From Nitrosomonas sp. (GTDB lineage: Bacteria > Pseudomonadota > Gammaproteobacteria > Burkholderiales > Nitrosomonadaceae): a DNA stretch of 41,241 nucleotides. A model generated the notes under the pieces. It had not been told where the DNA came from, made no database searches, and was given only the letters and a program-made list of their open reading frames with translations. Location of the stretch: NCBI RefSeq assembly GCF_022842015.1, contig NZ_JALHQJ010000020.1, forward strand, positions 1-41,241, written 5' to 3'. Both the position numbers and the translations under genes were made by a program. Position 1 is the first letter of the stretch, and the number at the start of each line of letters is the position of its first letter. Positions 1-8,145 of this stretch are shown here, one piece after another.

Positions 1-272
1 AGACTCAGGCCCAAAAACCGCATCACGTGCAGATTCGCGTTAGCCATGTCTTCAACTGATTCATCACTGAGTCCACCGTGCCAGATTCCTGTCAGCAACA
101 TTTTGAACAGCAGCAACCCGGGATAGGCAGGACGGCCTGCGGCATCAGATGTGGGGGCATAATGTTCAGCGATTGCTTTTTCTATCGGCCCCCAATCAAT
201 CAGATAATTGATTTGATTGAGGAAGCTTCCTTTGCGAGTGCGGCGGGTAACATCAAACTCTGAAAAACTCAT
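1..272 (-). CDS. IS5-family transposase, N-terminal fragment (partial)
   Basis: The minus strand from ATG at 272 reads MSFSEFDVTRRTRKGSFLNQ and stays open for 90 codons to the window edge. The N-terminus, followed by a DUF772-like region (residues about 40-90, with AAGRPAYPGLLLFKMLL and LSDESVEDMANANLHVMRFLG), is characteristic of IS5-group DDE transposases. This N-terminal region binds DNA; the catalytic DDE residues lie further along, outside the window. No stop or frameshift is visible in the part present, so the copy may be intact. The gene starts 83 bases inside the presumed terminal inverted repeat, the usual layout for the family. Confidence 0.85.
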   Translation of the reverse strand, partial: MSFSEFDVTRRTRKGSFLNQINYLIDWGPIEKAIAEHYAPTSDAAGRPAYPGLLLFKMLLTGIWHGGLSDESVEDMANANLHVMRFLGLS

Positions 273-340
273 ATCAATTAATTCAATTATATGATTTAAA
301 ACGTTATTATATCATCATCTGTACCTGAAAATGACTCTAA

Positions 341-355
341 CCGTGCAAAGGTCTC
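341..355 (-). repeat. IS terminal inverted repeat (one end)
   Basis: CCGTGCAAAGGTCTC on the plus strand is the outer end of the IS5-type element when read on the minus strand. Its partner lies beyond the left edge of the window, so the exact repeat length cannot be determined. Confidence 0.65.
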
Positions 356-687
356 AAAAATTAAGTCTGTTTTGCGTGTTACGTACAGCATTCTCGACAC
401 CAAGCAAAGCTTGGTTTGTTGATTGTTACCACGATGAAGATCATCCGAAACGAGCTTGAATCAAATCTGATAGGCTGGCTGTATACGACAGTGGTTTTAG
501 TCTGGCACGATTCGATAATCAATGCAGTGGTCAATCGAGCATGTACCAGTTTTAAGACGCAGCGTGATAAATGCACCAATACACAAGCGGACTTCACTGC
601 TTCTTGACGATTTTGCTGCTTGGTTAATAAACCTGAATTTAAACAACATACAGTTATTAGATAGCGTAAATTCTACAGATTGATACT
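356..687. other. Intergenic stretch next to the IS end; no gene recognised
   Basis: Two overlapping open frames of about 60-70 codons occur here on opposite strands (379-597 minus, 416-607 plus). Neither resembles a known family, has a convincing ribosome binding site or shows coding character. The region may be old, disrupted DNA beside an insertion site. I see no RNA gene. Confidence 0.4.
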
Positions 688-840
688 CTAAAACTGTAGT
701 ACGGGGTATGAAATTGATTCAGCCTTGATTGAGACGGATTGGAATCCTAGGGATAAAAATGTCAGCAAAATAAATATAAATAAATTAAGCGGTTGCTTCT
801 TAGACTGTTTCTTCTTACGACTGGAAAAACTACTTAACAT
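688..840 (-). CDS. Possible small exported or membrane peptide (50 aa)
   Basis: A short frame on the minus strand starts at ATG 840 with a good Shine-Dalgarno sequence (GAAAGGATGTC) just upstream. The predicted peptide begins MLSSFSSRKKKQSKKQPLNL, a strongly basic start, then a hydrophobic run LFIFILLTFLSLGF (about residues 20-33), then SVSIKAES, where KA/ES could be a signal-peptidase cleavage site. Only about ten residues follow before TAG. The layout is that of a signal peptide or single-span membrane peptide. It matches no family I know. It could also be the surviving 5' end of a longer secreted-protein gene, since the downstream DNA is non-coding and an IS element is nearby. The clear ribosome site and signal-like composition are the only support. 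Confidence 0.4.
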   Translation of the reverse strand: MLSSFSSRKKKQSKKQPLNLFIFILLTFLSLGFQSVSIKAESISYPVLQF

Positions 841-1112
841 GACATCCTTTCAACAGCAACGATATGCTACGGGTTAATAAAATGTTTCAGCACATTCAAA
901 AATAGTACAGTACAGAGAAAGCTTAACAACCATACTATTTAATGCACCGGCTAAAGAATTTGTTAAATATGGAACATTAAATATAAAAGGCAGCAATTTT
1001 AAAGTTTTTTCTTAAAACTTGCAACATTCCATTTCCAGCTTATTCCTTATTCTCTAAAGACCTTAAGTCTATGACCAATTCAACTGTCGAGCAATCACCC
1101 ACTTACTGCGAA

Positions 1113-2375
1113 TCAATTTCCCCGCAACTTAATCCCCAATAATTTTATTTTGCGATAAAGATGCGTACGTTCTAATCCAGCCCGCTCAGCCACACGCGTC
1201 ATATTCCCGTTTTCTTGATCAATCAATCTTTCAAAGTAAGTTTTTTCAAATAAATCACGCGCTTCGCGTAATGAAAGGTCAAGAGGAATTTCCGGAGCAA
1301 CTGATGCGGAAGACGATTCTGGAAATACCATTGCCTGCTGCACTGCTTCAACTGAAATTTCATCGCCGGTGGATGTTAGTGCCAAAGAATGGACGACACC
1401 CGTTAGCTGCGTAAGATTTCCTGGCCAATCATAATTACGCAAGCAATTCAGCGCAGCAGTAGTAAACTGCAATGTTGACGAAGCTTCACCTGATTCAACA
1501 AAGCGTGATAAAATTTGATTAGCTAATTCAGGAATATCTTCCCGATGTGCTCTCAAAGCAGGAATACCAATACTTAAACCACTTAACACTTCATATAACT
1601 TGGGATGATAGTTGCCTTGGGCAGTTAATTCCGCTATTGGGTGCGATGTCGCACAAACCAGCCGTACATTATATTTTTCCAGTTTATTTAGTAACAACAA
1701 CATACCCTTTTGTGCTAATTTGCTGATTTCACCCACCTCCTTGAGAAATAACAAACCATCACGTGCAGGCTCTAATAAATCTAGTGGTGATTCTGCTAAT
1801 GAATTCAATGTCTCTGGTTCTACCCACGGTGTATTGGGACGATGCATAAAGCGAGCGCATATTTCGGCCCCTGCACCAGGCTCACCCATCAGTAGCACGG
1901 GTGCTTTCAGATTGACTACTTGCTCCAATCTTTTCCGCAGATCTGCAATCAAATTACCTTTGCCCAAGCTAGCCAGAGAAAGCACTGATTGCTGTTTATT
2001 TTGCCCACCTCGCAACGCTTTGCTGACGGTGCTCAACAATTTTTGCAGTGGTATCGGTTTTTCCAGATAACTAAATGCACCAATACGCGTCGCTTCAACT
2101 GCTGTATCAATGGTGCCGTGCCCCGACATCATGATCACTGGCATCGTCAGCGCTCCATTACTAACCCATTCTTTTAACAACGTAATACCGTCAGTATCAG
2201 GCATCCAGATATCCAGCAACACCAAATCCGGGCGCGTCTGATTCCGCCAGGCACGTGCTTGTTCAGCGTTCTCTGCCAACGCCACACGATATCCCTCATC
2301 ACGCAAAATTTCTGACAGCAATTCGCGAATACCAATTTCGTCATCGACGATGAGTATTGTATTGTTTGTTATCAT
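1113..2375 (-). CDS. ntrX: NtrX-like response regulator with degenerate AAA+ domain
   Basis: Response regulator paired with the sensor kinase NtrY encoded just upstream on the same strand. The receiver domain (residues about 1-125) is intact: acidic pair D11/D12, phosphoacceptor D55 in LVLLDIWMPD, S84 and K106. The C-terminus (about 365-420) is a Fis-type helix-turn-helix with NMTRVAERAGLERTHLYRKI. The central sigma54-interaction region (about 140-345) is eroded: the Walker A lysine is absent (GEPGAGAE at 164-171 instead of a G-x-x-G-x-G-K-E pattern), the Walker B aspartate is Lys (LFLKE), and no GAFTGA loop is present; the segment between them is much shortened. The protein is 420 residues against about 450-470 for usual NtrC/NtrX. 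It probably binds DNA without ATP-driven sigma54 activation. About 184 bases separate it from ntrY, so it may also have its own promoter. Confidence 0.87.
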   Translation of the reverse strand: MITNNTILIVDDEIGIRELLSEILRDEGYRVALAENAEQARAWRNQTRPDLVLLDIWMPDTDGITLLKEWVSNGALTMPVIMMSGHGTIDTAVEATRIGAFSYLEKPIPLQKLLSTVSKALRGGQNKQQSVLSLASLGKGNLIADLRKRLEQVVNLKAPVLLMGEPGAGAEICARFMHRPNTPWVEPETLNSLAESPLDLLEPARDGLLFLKEVGEISKLAQKGMLLLLNKLEKYNVRLVCATSHPIAELTAQGNYHPKLYEVLSGLSIGIPALRAHREDIPELANQILSRFVESGEASSTLQFTTAALNCLRNYDWPGNLTQLTGVVHSLALTSTGDEISVEAVQQAMVFPESSSASVAPEIPLDLSLREARDLFEKTYFERLIDQENGNMTRVAERAGLERTHLYRKIKLLGIKLRGN

Positions 2376-2559
2376 CTAGAATTCTCTCCACGACTGTAAT
2401 CCAATCAGCCAGTTTACGGTTAACTATAAAACTTTATGCATATTTTTGGATTCGGAGTTTATGATTAACGAGCACCAACACATGGAATATTCTACTCGCC
2501 TTTCTATATTTACAGACTCGATAATTTAATTTAATGTCAATCTGTTATTTCCTACAGCT

Positions 2560-4704
2560 TTATTTTTTTTCCACCGCAGGCAGGATGATTGAAATCTGCG
2601 CACCCAGCGGCTTCATATTCTCGATATGAATAAGCCCATCATGTTCTTCAATAATTTTCTTGACAATAGGCAAACCCAAGCCTGTACCCTTCAATTTGGT
2701 CGTAACATAGGGCTCAAAAACACGCGCTCTGATTTCTTCCGAAAAGCCGCAACCATTATCACGGACACTTAGCTGCACACCTCCATGCACTGCTTCGGTT
2801 TTTACTTCTATCTCGGGTCTCAAAGCATCAATTAACGCATCCTGCGCATTCTGCAATAAATTATGCAGTACTTGGCGTAATTGCGCAGAATCTCCTCTAA
2901 CCTCCGGCAATTTTTCCGCCAACTTCTGTTTAATTTTTATGTGCTTACCATTCTCAGCCGCCATACTTCCAGTCTCATAGAGCGATAACACTTCACGAGC
3001 CAGCTGGTTAAAATCTAACGGCCGCAATTCCAGTTCAGGAATACGTGCATATTGATTGAACTCATTGACCATTTTCTTTAGCGCTTCGACTTGATTAACA
3101 ATGGTTTCAGTTGAGCGCCTTAATATCTTGGCGTCTTCTTCGTCGAGTTTATTAATTAATCTATGCTGTACCCGCTCCGCAGAGAGTTGAATCGGCGTCA
3201 ACGGATTTTTAATTTCGTGCGCAAGACGCCGCGCTACTTCGCCCCAAGCTACCGCACGCTGCACTTGGAGTAAACTAGTAATGTCGTCAAAAACCACCAC
3301 ACCACCGCCGCCCGATAACTTAGGTAGTCGCGTACCCCGCAACAACAAAACCTGGTTGCGACCATCTTCCGAGCGTGTTAGTTGGCGTTGCCAAACACCT
3401 GCCTCTTCTGAATTAAAACCCATTCTAATTTCAGCAATTAACGTATCCAATTGCGGCTCATTGGTTACGCACCCTTCAATAATTGAGCCATCCAAACTGA
3501 TTAAAGGTGTTTGAAGTATTTGCTCTGCACTACGGTTTGCTTTAGATAAAACCAATTGATCATCGAATACTAATACACCGGATGAAAGATTTGCCAGGAT
3601 ACTTTCCAGATGTGCTCGGGCACTTTCTACTTGCTGCTGATTATGCTGCGCAATTGCTTGTGCTTCCTGCAGTTGCTGCGTCATCAAATTAAATGACTCT
3701 GTCAACACACCCAATTCATCGCTACTTTGAACCAGATGACGACGGCTGTAATCACCCTGCGCAATAGCGCGCGTTCCTTCAGCTAACATACCGAGTGGAG
3801 CACTTAACTTCTCACTAAGCAATGATGCTGTTGCCAGCGCTGAAAATAATGATAATAACAATGCCAATGTCAATGTCACACTATATAATCGAGTTAACCC
3901 GTGGCGAGACAATGAAAGCTCCTGGTAATCTCGATACCCGGCCTGCACCCGCTCAGCATCTTTGGCCAACTGCACAGGGACCGGCTGCAATAACTGCAGA
4001 ACCCGGATATCTTCTTTCAAACTCAACACATTGACAGGCACAACCACACGCAAATATAAACCTTTATCGGCTATCGTCTCAACTGCAGTGTAAGCTTTCT
4101 GGATCCTTACATGCCGCATAACCATTGCATTTGGCTTTTCAGGAAATAATGCCAGATTAGTTTCGCTTGAAAATGCAATCACCTTGCCATCTTGGTTGAA
4201 TAAAGTCGATTCTTCCACCTGAGATTGTAGCAATAACTCGTTAAGCACCAGCAAAGGTGGACTGGATGTTTCTGCTAGCAGCAAAGCTGTAGCCTGCGCT
4301 TTTTTTTGCAGCTCCTCCAACAAATTATCCAGCATAGTATGCCCAAGATTCAATCCGCCCTCCAAAGCACGGTCCACTTTTACATCAAACCAGGATTCAA
4401 TACTTTTCTCAAGGAATTGAACTGACACAGCATAAACCAAAGCGCCAGGAAGTATTGCCATCAGCGAGAAAACCAACATTAATCGTAACGCCAGCTTAGA
4501 TCCAAACACACCTGATTTAAGTCTGCGCCTGAATCGCCACAACAATATTGCAACGATTGCCATGAGGAAAAGCACAAAGGCCGCATTTATAACCAGCAGC
4601 AAGCGGTACTTCCGCTCAAAAAACTCCGTATTGGCACCTGCTGTAGCAAGTAAAAACAACATGACCGCCCCCACACCCGCGCCAATAATGAGTACATACT
4701 TCAT
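2560..4704 (-). CDS. ntrY: NtrY-type membrane sensor histidine kinase
   Basis: Membrane-bound histidine kinase, 714 residues, partner of the NtrX-like regulator downstream. The N-terminus carries two closely spaced membrane helices (MKYVLIIGAGVGAVMLFLLA and the segment before WRFRRR), a third around LALRLMLVFSLMAILPGALV, a periplasmic region, another helix near LTLALLLSLFSALA, then HAMP, a PAS-like segment, HisKA with phospho-His about residue 496 (LAHEIKNPLTPIQLS) and a HATPase domain with N, G1 and G2 boxes (NLLQNAQDAL, DNGCGF, GTGLGL). An upstream in-frame ATG at 4785 exists, but 4704 is chosen: it starts directly at the hydrophobic helix, has AAAGG upstream and overlaps the preceding gene's stop as TAATG. 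Family members sense redox or nitrogen status; the signal here is unknown. Confidence 0.9.
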   Translation of the reverse strand: MKYVLIIGAGVGAVMLFLLATAGANTEFFERKYRLLLVINAAFVLFLMAIVAILLWRFRRRLKSGVFGSKLALRLMLVFSLMAILPGALVYAVSVQFLEKSIESWFDVKVDRALEGGLNLGHTMLDNLLEELQKKAQATALLLAETSSPPLLVLNELLLQSQVEESTLFNQDGKVIAFSSETNLALFPEKPNAMVMRHVRIQKAYTAVETIADKGLYLRVVVPVNVLSLKEDIRVLQLLQPVPVQLAKDAERVQAGYRDYQELSLSRHGLTRLYSVTLTLALLLSLFSALATASLLSEKLSAPLGMLAEGTRAIAQGDYSRRHLVQSSDELGVLTESFNLMTQQLQEAQAIAQHNQQQVESARAHLESILANLSSGVLVFDDQLVLSKANRSAEQILQTPLISLDGSIIEGCVTNEPQLDTLIAEIRMGFNSEEAGVWQRQLTRSEDGRNQVLLLRGTRLPKLSGGGGVVVFDDITSLLQVQRAVAWGEVARRLAHEIKNPLTPIQLSAERVQHRLINKLDEEDAKILRRSTETIVNQVEALKKMVNEFNQYARIPELELRPLDFNQLAREVLSLYETGSMAAENGKHIKIKQKLAEKLPEVRGDSAQLRQVLHNLLQNAQDALIDALRPEIEVKTEAVHGGVQLSVRDNGCGFSEEIRARVFEPYVTTKLKGTGLGLPIVKKIIEEHDGLIHIENMKPLGAQISIILPAVEKK

Positions 4705-5303
4705 TACTGACCTTTCATTTGGAAAGGTTGCTCCGGTGTAGGTAACTTCATGCTCCACTCCAACTTGTCTGAACTCAAATTCCATCGACTGGAACCAAAG
4801 GCCTCGACCTGGAATGGTTTGGGCATACGTGTCAGATCAAGCCATATACGCAGTGACGCGATATAATCAGTGTTCTGATTTAATTCTGACTTAACCGTCA
4901 AGGTAAAATCATGCAATCGACCCATAACCTGCAATGCTTCAGTGAGCGTGTTAAAGCTCTGTGAAAACGAAGCGTGATTTAAATGATACTGTCGCGTCAG
5001 TGCATAATACCTCAACCCCACCCTGTATTTACCGCGTACAACTTCGTCATCCAACCAATACCAGCGCACATCGACCAGACTGAATTTGAATACAAAGTAA
5101 AGTACAATGCCCTTCTCAAGCGCCTGCTCCAAAGTCGGGTTAAGCGCAATTTCAGAATCTACGCTGATTTTATAACCCTCACCCGCTGCTGCTAAATTGA
5201 CATTCTTTATGCGGATACCCTCCGCCTGCGCAGTAGCTGCTGGCAACAGCAAAATCAACCATAAGAAAACTAAACTGGCATAAGGTAACTTCACTCGACC
5301 CAT
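4704..5303 (-). CDS. DUF4390 family exported protein
   Basis: A 199-residue protein of unknown function, found in betaproteobacteria between rsmB and ntrY. The start at 5303 gives MGRVKLPYASLVFLWLILLL followed by PAATAQAEG, a convincing signal peptide with AQA cleavage site. The frame is open 37 codons further upstream, but that extension overlaps rsmB and has no signal-peptide character. The mature part (for example VDVRWYWLDDEVV and YALTRQYHLN) matches the DUF4390 pattern of a beta-rich periplasmic protein. It begins 7 bases after the rsmB stop and its TAA overlaps the ntrY ATG, so rsmB, this gene and ntrY are probably translated from one message. The conserved position suggests a link to NtrY signalling, but no function can be assigned. 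Confidence 0.8.
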   Translation of the reverse strand: MGRVKLPYASLVFLWLILLLPAATAQAEGIRIKNVNLAAAGEGYKISVDSEIALNPTLEQALEKGIVLYFVFKFSLVDVRWYWLDDEVVRGKYRVGLRYYALTRQYHLNHASFSQSFNTLTEALQVMGRLHDFTLTVKSELNQNTDYIASLRIWLDLTRMPKPFQVEAFGSSRWNLSSDKLEWSMKLPTPEQPFQMKGQ

Positions 5304-5310
5304 ATATCGA

Positions 5311-6588
5311 TCAGTTTTTTTGCAGTAAGGTATAAAAGAAGCCGTCATGTTGAGTATCAGGTAACAGTTGTCCATCAACCATCCCCGCAACAGAAATCGG
5401 CAATTGGCATGCATCAGAATGATGTTTAAGAAATCTCTCCATCTGTATGGTATTTTCTTCTGCGAAGACTGAACAAGTCACATAAAGCAACTTACCATCC
5501 TTCCTTAGGGTGTTCCACAATGCATCAAGAATTGCTTGTTGATATACAGCAAACTTGGTCAAATCACTCTCGCGCCGGAGCCATTTAATATCAGGATGCC
5601 GGCATACCACACCCGATGCAGAACATGGCACATCAGCCAAAATTCGATCATAGGGTTGCTCATCCCACCATTCATCAGGTTTCGCCGCATCACCGCAAAT
5701 TAATCGCTCTGATGTCATCCTCAAGCGCTCAAGATTTTGCTGCACCTGGATCAGCCTCTCTGGGTCATTATCCAATATTGACAGCGATATATTCGCCAAC
5801 TCCAGCAAATGCGTGCTTTTACCTCCGGGAGCAGCGCAAGCATCCAACACCCGCATACCCTCATGCACATCCAGCAATGGCGCAGCAAGTTGTGCACCTG
5901 CATCTTGCACAGTCACCAACCCCATTGCAAAGCCCGGCAGAGATTCCACCCTAATCGGCTGACTCAATTGAAGTGTATCCCGCCATAATAATTCAGCCTG
6001 AATCCCATTTTCTGTCAATAAATTGCGGTAATCCTCCACGCTAATCTTACGCCGATTAACCCGCAGAGTCATTGGGGGGCGTTTGTTATTTGCTCTCAGT
6101 ATGGCTGCAAAATTTTCCGGATATTGCCGACGCAACTTATCGACCCACCACTGCGGATGCGAATAACGTCCAACTTCTTTTTCAGTAGCTTGTCTCAATA
6201 AATTTTCCTGTTGCCGGATAAAATTGCGTAACACCGCATTGACCAGTCCTTGCATTCCACCACCCTTCACTAAGCAACGTGAAGCTGAGACCGCCTGATC
6301 TACCACAGTGTGCGACAACACCCGGCTATATTGCAATTGATATAAACTTACCAGCAGCAGATGATACAAACTTTTATCGCGTAGCGGCTTCTTCAGCAAG
6401 AGCTCTAGGATTGCTCCCAGTTGCCCATAGAAACGCAACACTCCGTAACTTAAATCCTGAATGGCACCTCTCTGTTGCTTCGACAGCGAAGAATCCACAC
6501 GCCAAACATCCTGCAGCACCTCGGTCAAGCTTGCTCCAGCTAGCACTTTACCCACTACAGAAGCCGCAGCAAGTTGCGTTCTGATCAT
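5311..6588 (-). CDS. rsmB: 16S rRNA (cytosine-967-C5) methyltransferase RsmB
   Basis: Methylates C967 of 16S rRNA using S-adenosylmethionine. The 425-residue length is normal. The N-terminal third is a NusB-like RNA-binding domain (GAIQDLSYGVLRFYGQLGAI, then HTVVDQAVSASR). The C-terminal part is the NOL1/NOP2/Sun methyltransferase fold: SAM motif LDACAAPGGKSTHLLEL, motif IV DVPCSASGVVCRHPDIKWLR with one conserved Cys, and TCSVFAEEN with the catalytic Cys. It starts 3 bases after the fmt stop codon, so the two are tightly coupled. The fmt-rsmB arrangement is widespread in proteobacteria. Confidence 0.96.
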   Translation of the reverse strand: MIRTQLAAASVVGKVLAGASLTEVLQDVWRVDSSLSKQQRGAIQDLSYGVLRFYGQLGAILELLLKKPLRDKSLYHLLLVSLYQLQYSRVLSHTVVDQAVSASRCLVKGGGMQGLVNAVLRNFIRQQENLLRQATEKEVGRYSHPQWWVDKLRRQYPENFAAILRANNKRPPMTLRVNRRKISVEDYRNLLTENGIQAELLWRDTLQLSQPIRVESLPGFAMGLVTVQDAGAQLAAPLLDVHEGMRVLDACAAPGGKSTHLLELANISLSILDNDPERLIQVQQNLERLRMTSERLICGDAAKPDEWWDEQPYDRILADVPCSASGVVCRHPDIKWLRRESDLTKFAVYQQAILDALWNTLRKDGKLLYVTCSVFAEENTIQMERFLKHHSDACQLPISVAGMVDGQLLPDTQHDGFFYTLLQKN

Positions 6589-6591
6589 ACT

Positions 6592-7533
6592 CTATGAATA
6601 ATTAACCAAAGTAAAGCACTCACCTAGTTGAAGGTTATTGCCCGCCAGAAAATCCGCCACATTCATTTTTTTTCCGCCCGATTTCTGTAGCATTTCCACT
6701 TGTAATAGGCCAGAACCGCATGTTACTGATATACCATCTCGGTTTGCCGCAACAATTTGACCTGGTTGTCTGGATTCACCCACCACTATTTTTGCCTGCC
6801 AAATCTTCAAAACCATTCCTTGGAAAGATGTATAGGCTCCCGGAATTGGATTAAATGCACGCACTACCCGATCTATCTGCTCAGCTGAAAGTCGCCAGTC
6901 AATTTCAGCTTCTGCCTTGGCTATTTTAGCGGCATAGCAAGCTTGTGCCTCATTCTGAGCAACTGGAACAAGCTTTCCTTGCTGCAGCTGAACCAAGGTT
7001 TCAACAATACTCAGAGCGCCTAACAGACTCAACCTGTCATGCAGTGATTGCGTGGTATCGTCCGGCGCGATCTTCATTTCGTGTTTCAGTAAAATGTTAC
7101 CCGTATCAAGCCCTGCGTCCATTTGCATGATTGTAATACCAGTTTCATCATCGCCAGCCAGAACCGCCCGTTGAATCGGCGCGGCGCCACGCCAGCGTGG
7201 TAAAATCGAAGCGTGAATATTTAAACAACCCTGATGAGGAATACTTAACACTGCTTGCGGCAAAATCAGTCCATACGCCGCGACGACCATAACATCCGCA
7301 TGTAGCGCTTCTAATTGTGCTTGTATTTCAGGCGATTTAAGCGTCGGTGGCTGTAGTATCGCAAGATCATGCTGTTGAGCCAGCAACTTGACTGCACTCG
7401 CAACCGTTTTCATCCCTCTTCCGGCCGGCCGGTCTGGTTGGGTTAAAACCATCACAATCTGATGCCCGGCATGGATCAATCCTTCCAGTGCAGCAGCAGC
7501 AAAAATAGGGGTTCCGGCAAAAATAATTTTCAT
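6592..7533 (-). CDS. fmt: Methionyl-tRNA formyltransferase
   Basis: Formylates Met on initiator tRNA with 10-formyltetrahydrofolate. The 313-residue length is normal. It starts MKIIFAGTPIFAAAALEGLI; the loop RPAGRGMKTVASAVKLLA binds the tRNA acceptor stem, and the catalytic region carries NIHASILPRWRGAAPIQRA (Asn, His and the SLLP-like turn) and MDAGLDTG. The C-terminal OB-like domain follows from about residue 205. It lies 14 bases downstream of def, which removes the formyl group after translation, and both lie in the same minus-strand operon. Confidence 0.97.
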   Translation of the reverse strand: MKIIFAGTPIFAAAALEGLIHAGHQIVMVLTQPDRPAGRGMKTVASAVKLLAQQHDLAILQPPTLKSPEIQAQLEALHADVMVVAAYGLILPQAVLSIPHQGCLNIHASILPRWRGAAPIQRAVLAGDDETGITIMQMDAGLDTGNILLKHEMKIAPDDTTQSLHDRLSLLGALSIVETLVQLQQGKLVPVAQNEAQACYAAKIAKAEAEIDWRLSAEQIDRVVRAFNPIPGAYTSFQGMVLKIWQAKIVVGESRQPGQIVAANRDGISVTCGSGLLQVEMLQKSGGKKMNVADFLAGNNLQLGECFTLVNYS

Positions 7534-7547
7534 GCAAGTTTCTGCGC

Positions 7548-8051
7548 TTACATTGTACTACGCAGTTTTTTCTTTAATCTCGCCAAAGTGCGTGCTTGTT
7601 TAAGCCGGGACCAATATTCAACAAACACTTTACCTGCCAAGTGATCCATCTCATGCTGAATACACACCGCCAGCAATCCATCGGCATCCAAAACAAATGA
7701 TTCACCTTGAACATTTAAAGCTTTAACCGTAACAAGCTCAGCACGCTGCACTTTTCCATAAATACCTGGCACTGACAGACAGCCTTCTTCAAAATCAGAT
7801 ATACCACTGCTCGCAATGATTTCAGGATTAATCAAAACGATCAATTCATCCCGCGCTTCTGAAGTGTCAATAACGATAACGCGCTCATGCACATCCACTT
7901 GTGTTGCGGCTAACCCTATCCCAGGCGCAGCATACATAGTTTCTGCCATATCATTTATCAGCGCACGGATTTTATCAGTGACTTGCGCAACAGGAATCGC
8001 TACAGTATGTAGTTTTTCGTTGGGGTATTGTAATATTTTTAAAATAGCCAT
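7548..8051 (-). CDS. def: Peptide deformylase
   Basis: Removes the N-formyl group from nascent proteins; an Fe/Zn-dependent metalloenzyme of 167 residues. The three defining motifs are present: [14 protein letters not shown] (metal-ligand Cys) and QHEMDH (two metal-ligand His and the catalytic Glu). The frame is open further upstream to 8120, but [14 protein letters not shown] at 8051 matches the usual N-terminus, so the shorter start is chosen. First gene of the minus-strand def-fmt-rsmB-DUF4390-ntrY group; its promoter must lie in the short divergent region shared with the LysM gene (8052-8145). Confidence 0.97.
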   Translation of the reverse strand: MAILKILQYPNEKLHTVAIPVAQVTDKIRALINDMAETMYAAPGIGLAATQVDVHERVIVIDTSEARDELIVLINPEIIASSGISDFEEGCLSVPGIYGKVQRAELVTVKALNVQGESFVLDADGLLAVCIQHEMDHLAGKVFVEYWSRLKQARTLARLKKKLRSTM

Positions 8052-8145
8052 GAAAAAATTATGTAGATAAATAAACTCAATGCCGCATTTAGACCGTATC
8101 ATTAGCCGATTATTCTGCATGTTAATAACTTAACGGGGATCGTCC

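Larger units (their letters stand above)
1..355 (-). mobile_element. IS5-family insertion sequence, 5' end only (cut by window edge)
   Basis: A partial transposase gene reads leftward out of the window. About 70 bases upstream of its start is a terminal-type sequence that reads GAGACCTTTGCACGG on the minus strand. From general knowledge, ends beginning GAGACCTTTGCA are typical of IS5-group elements such as IS1106. The element boundary is therefore placed at 355. The other end and the target duplication are outside the window or cannot be verified. Confidence 0.8.

Noticed and set aside
379-607. Two opposite small frames next to the IS end
   Set aside because: They overlap each other and show no recognisable motif.
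993-1022. AT-rich inverted repeat downstream of ntrX (minus strand)
   Set aside because: The stem is nearly all A/T with a bulge, too weak to call a terminator with confidence.
1612-2070. 152-codon open frame on the plus strand opposite ntrX
   Set aside because: It is the antisense shadow of a well-supported gene, with no family resemblance and no ribosome site.
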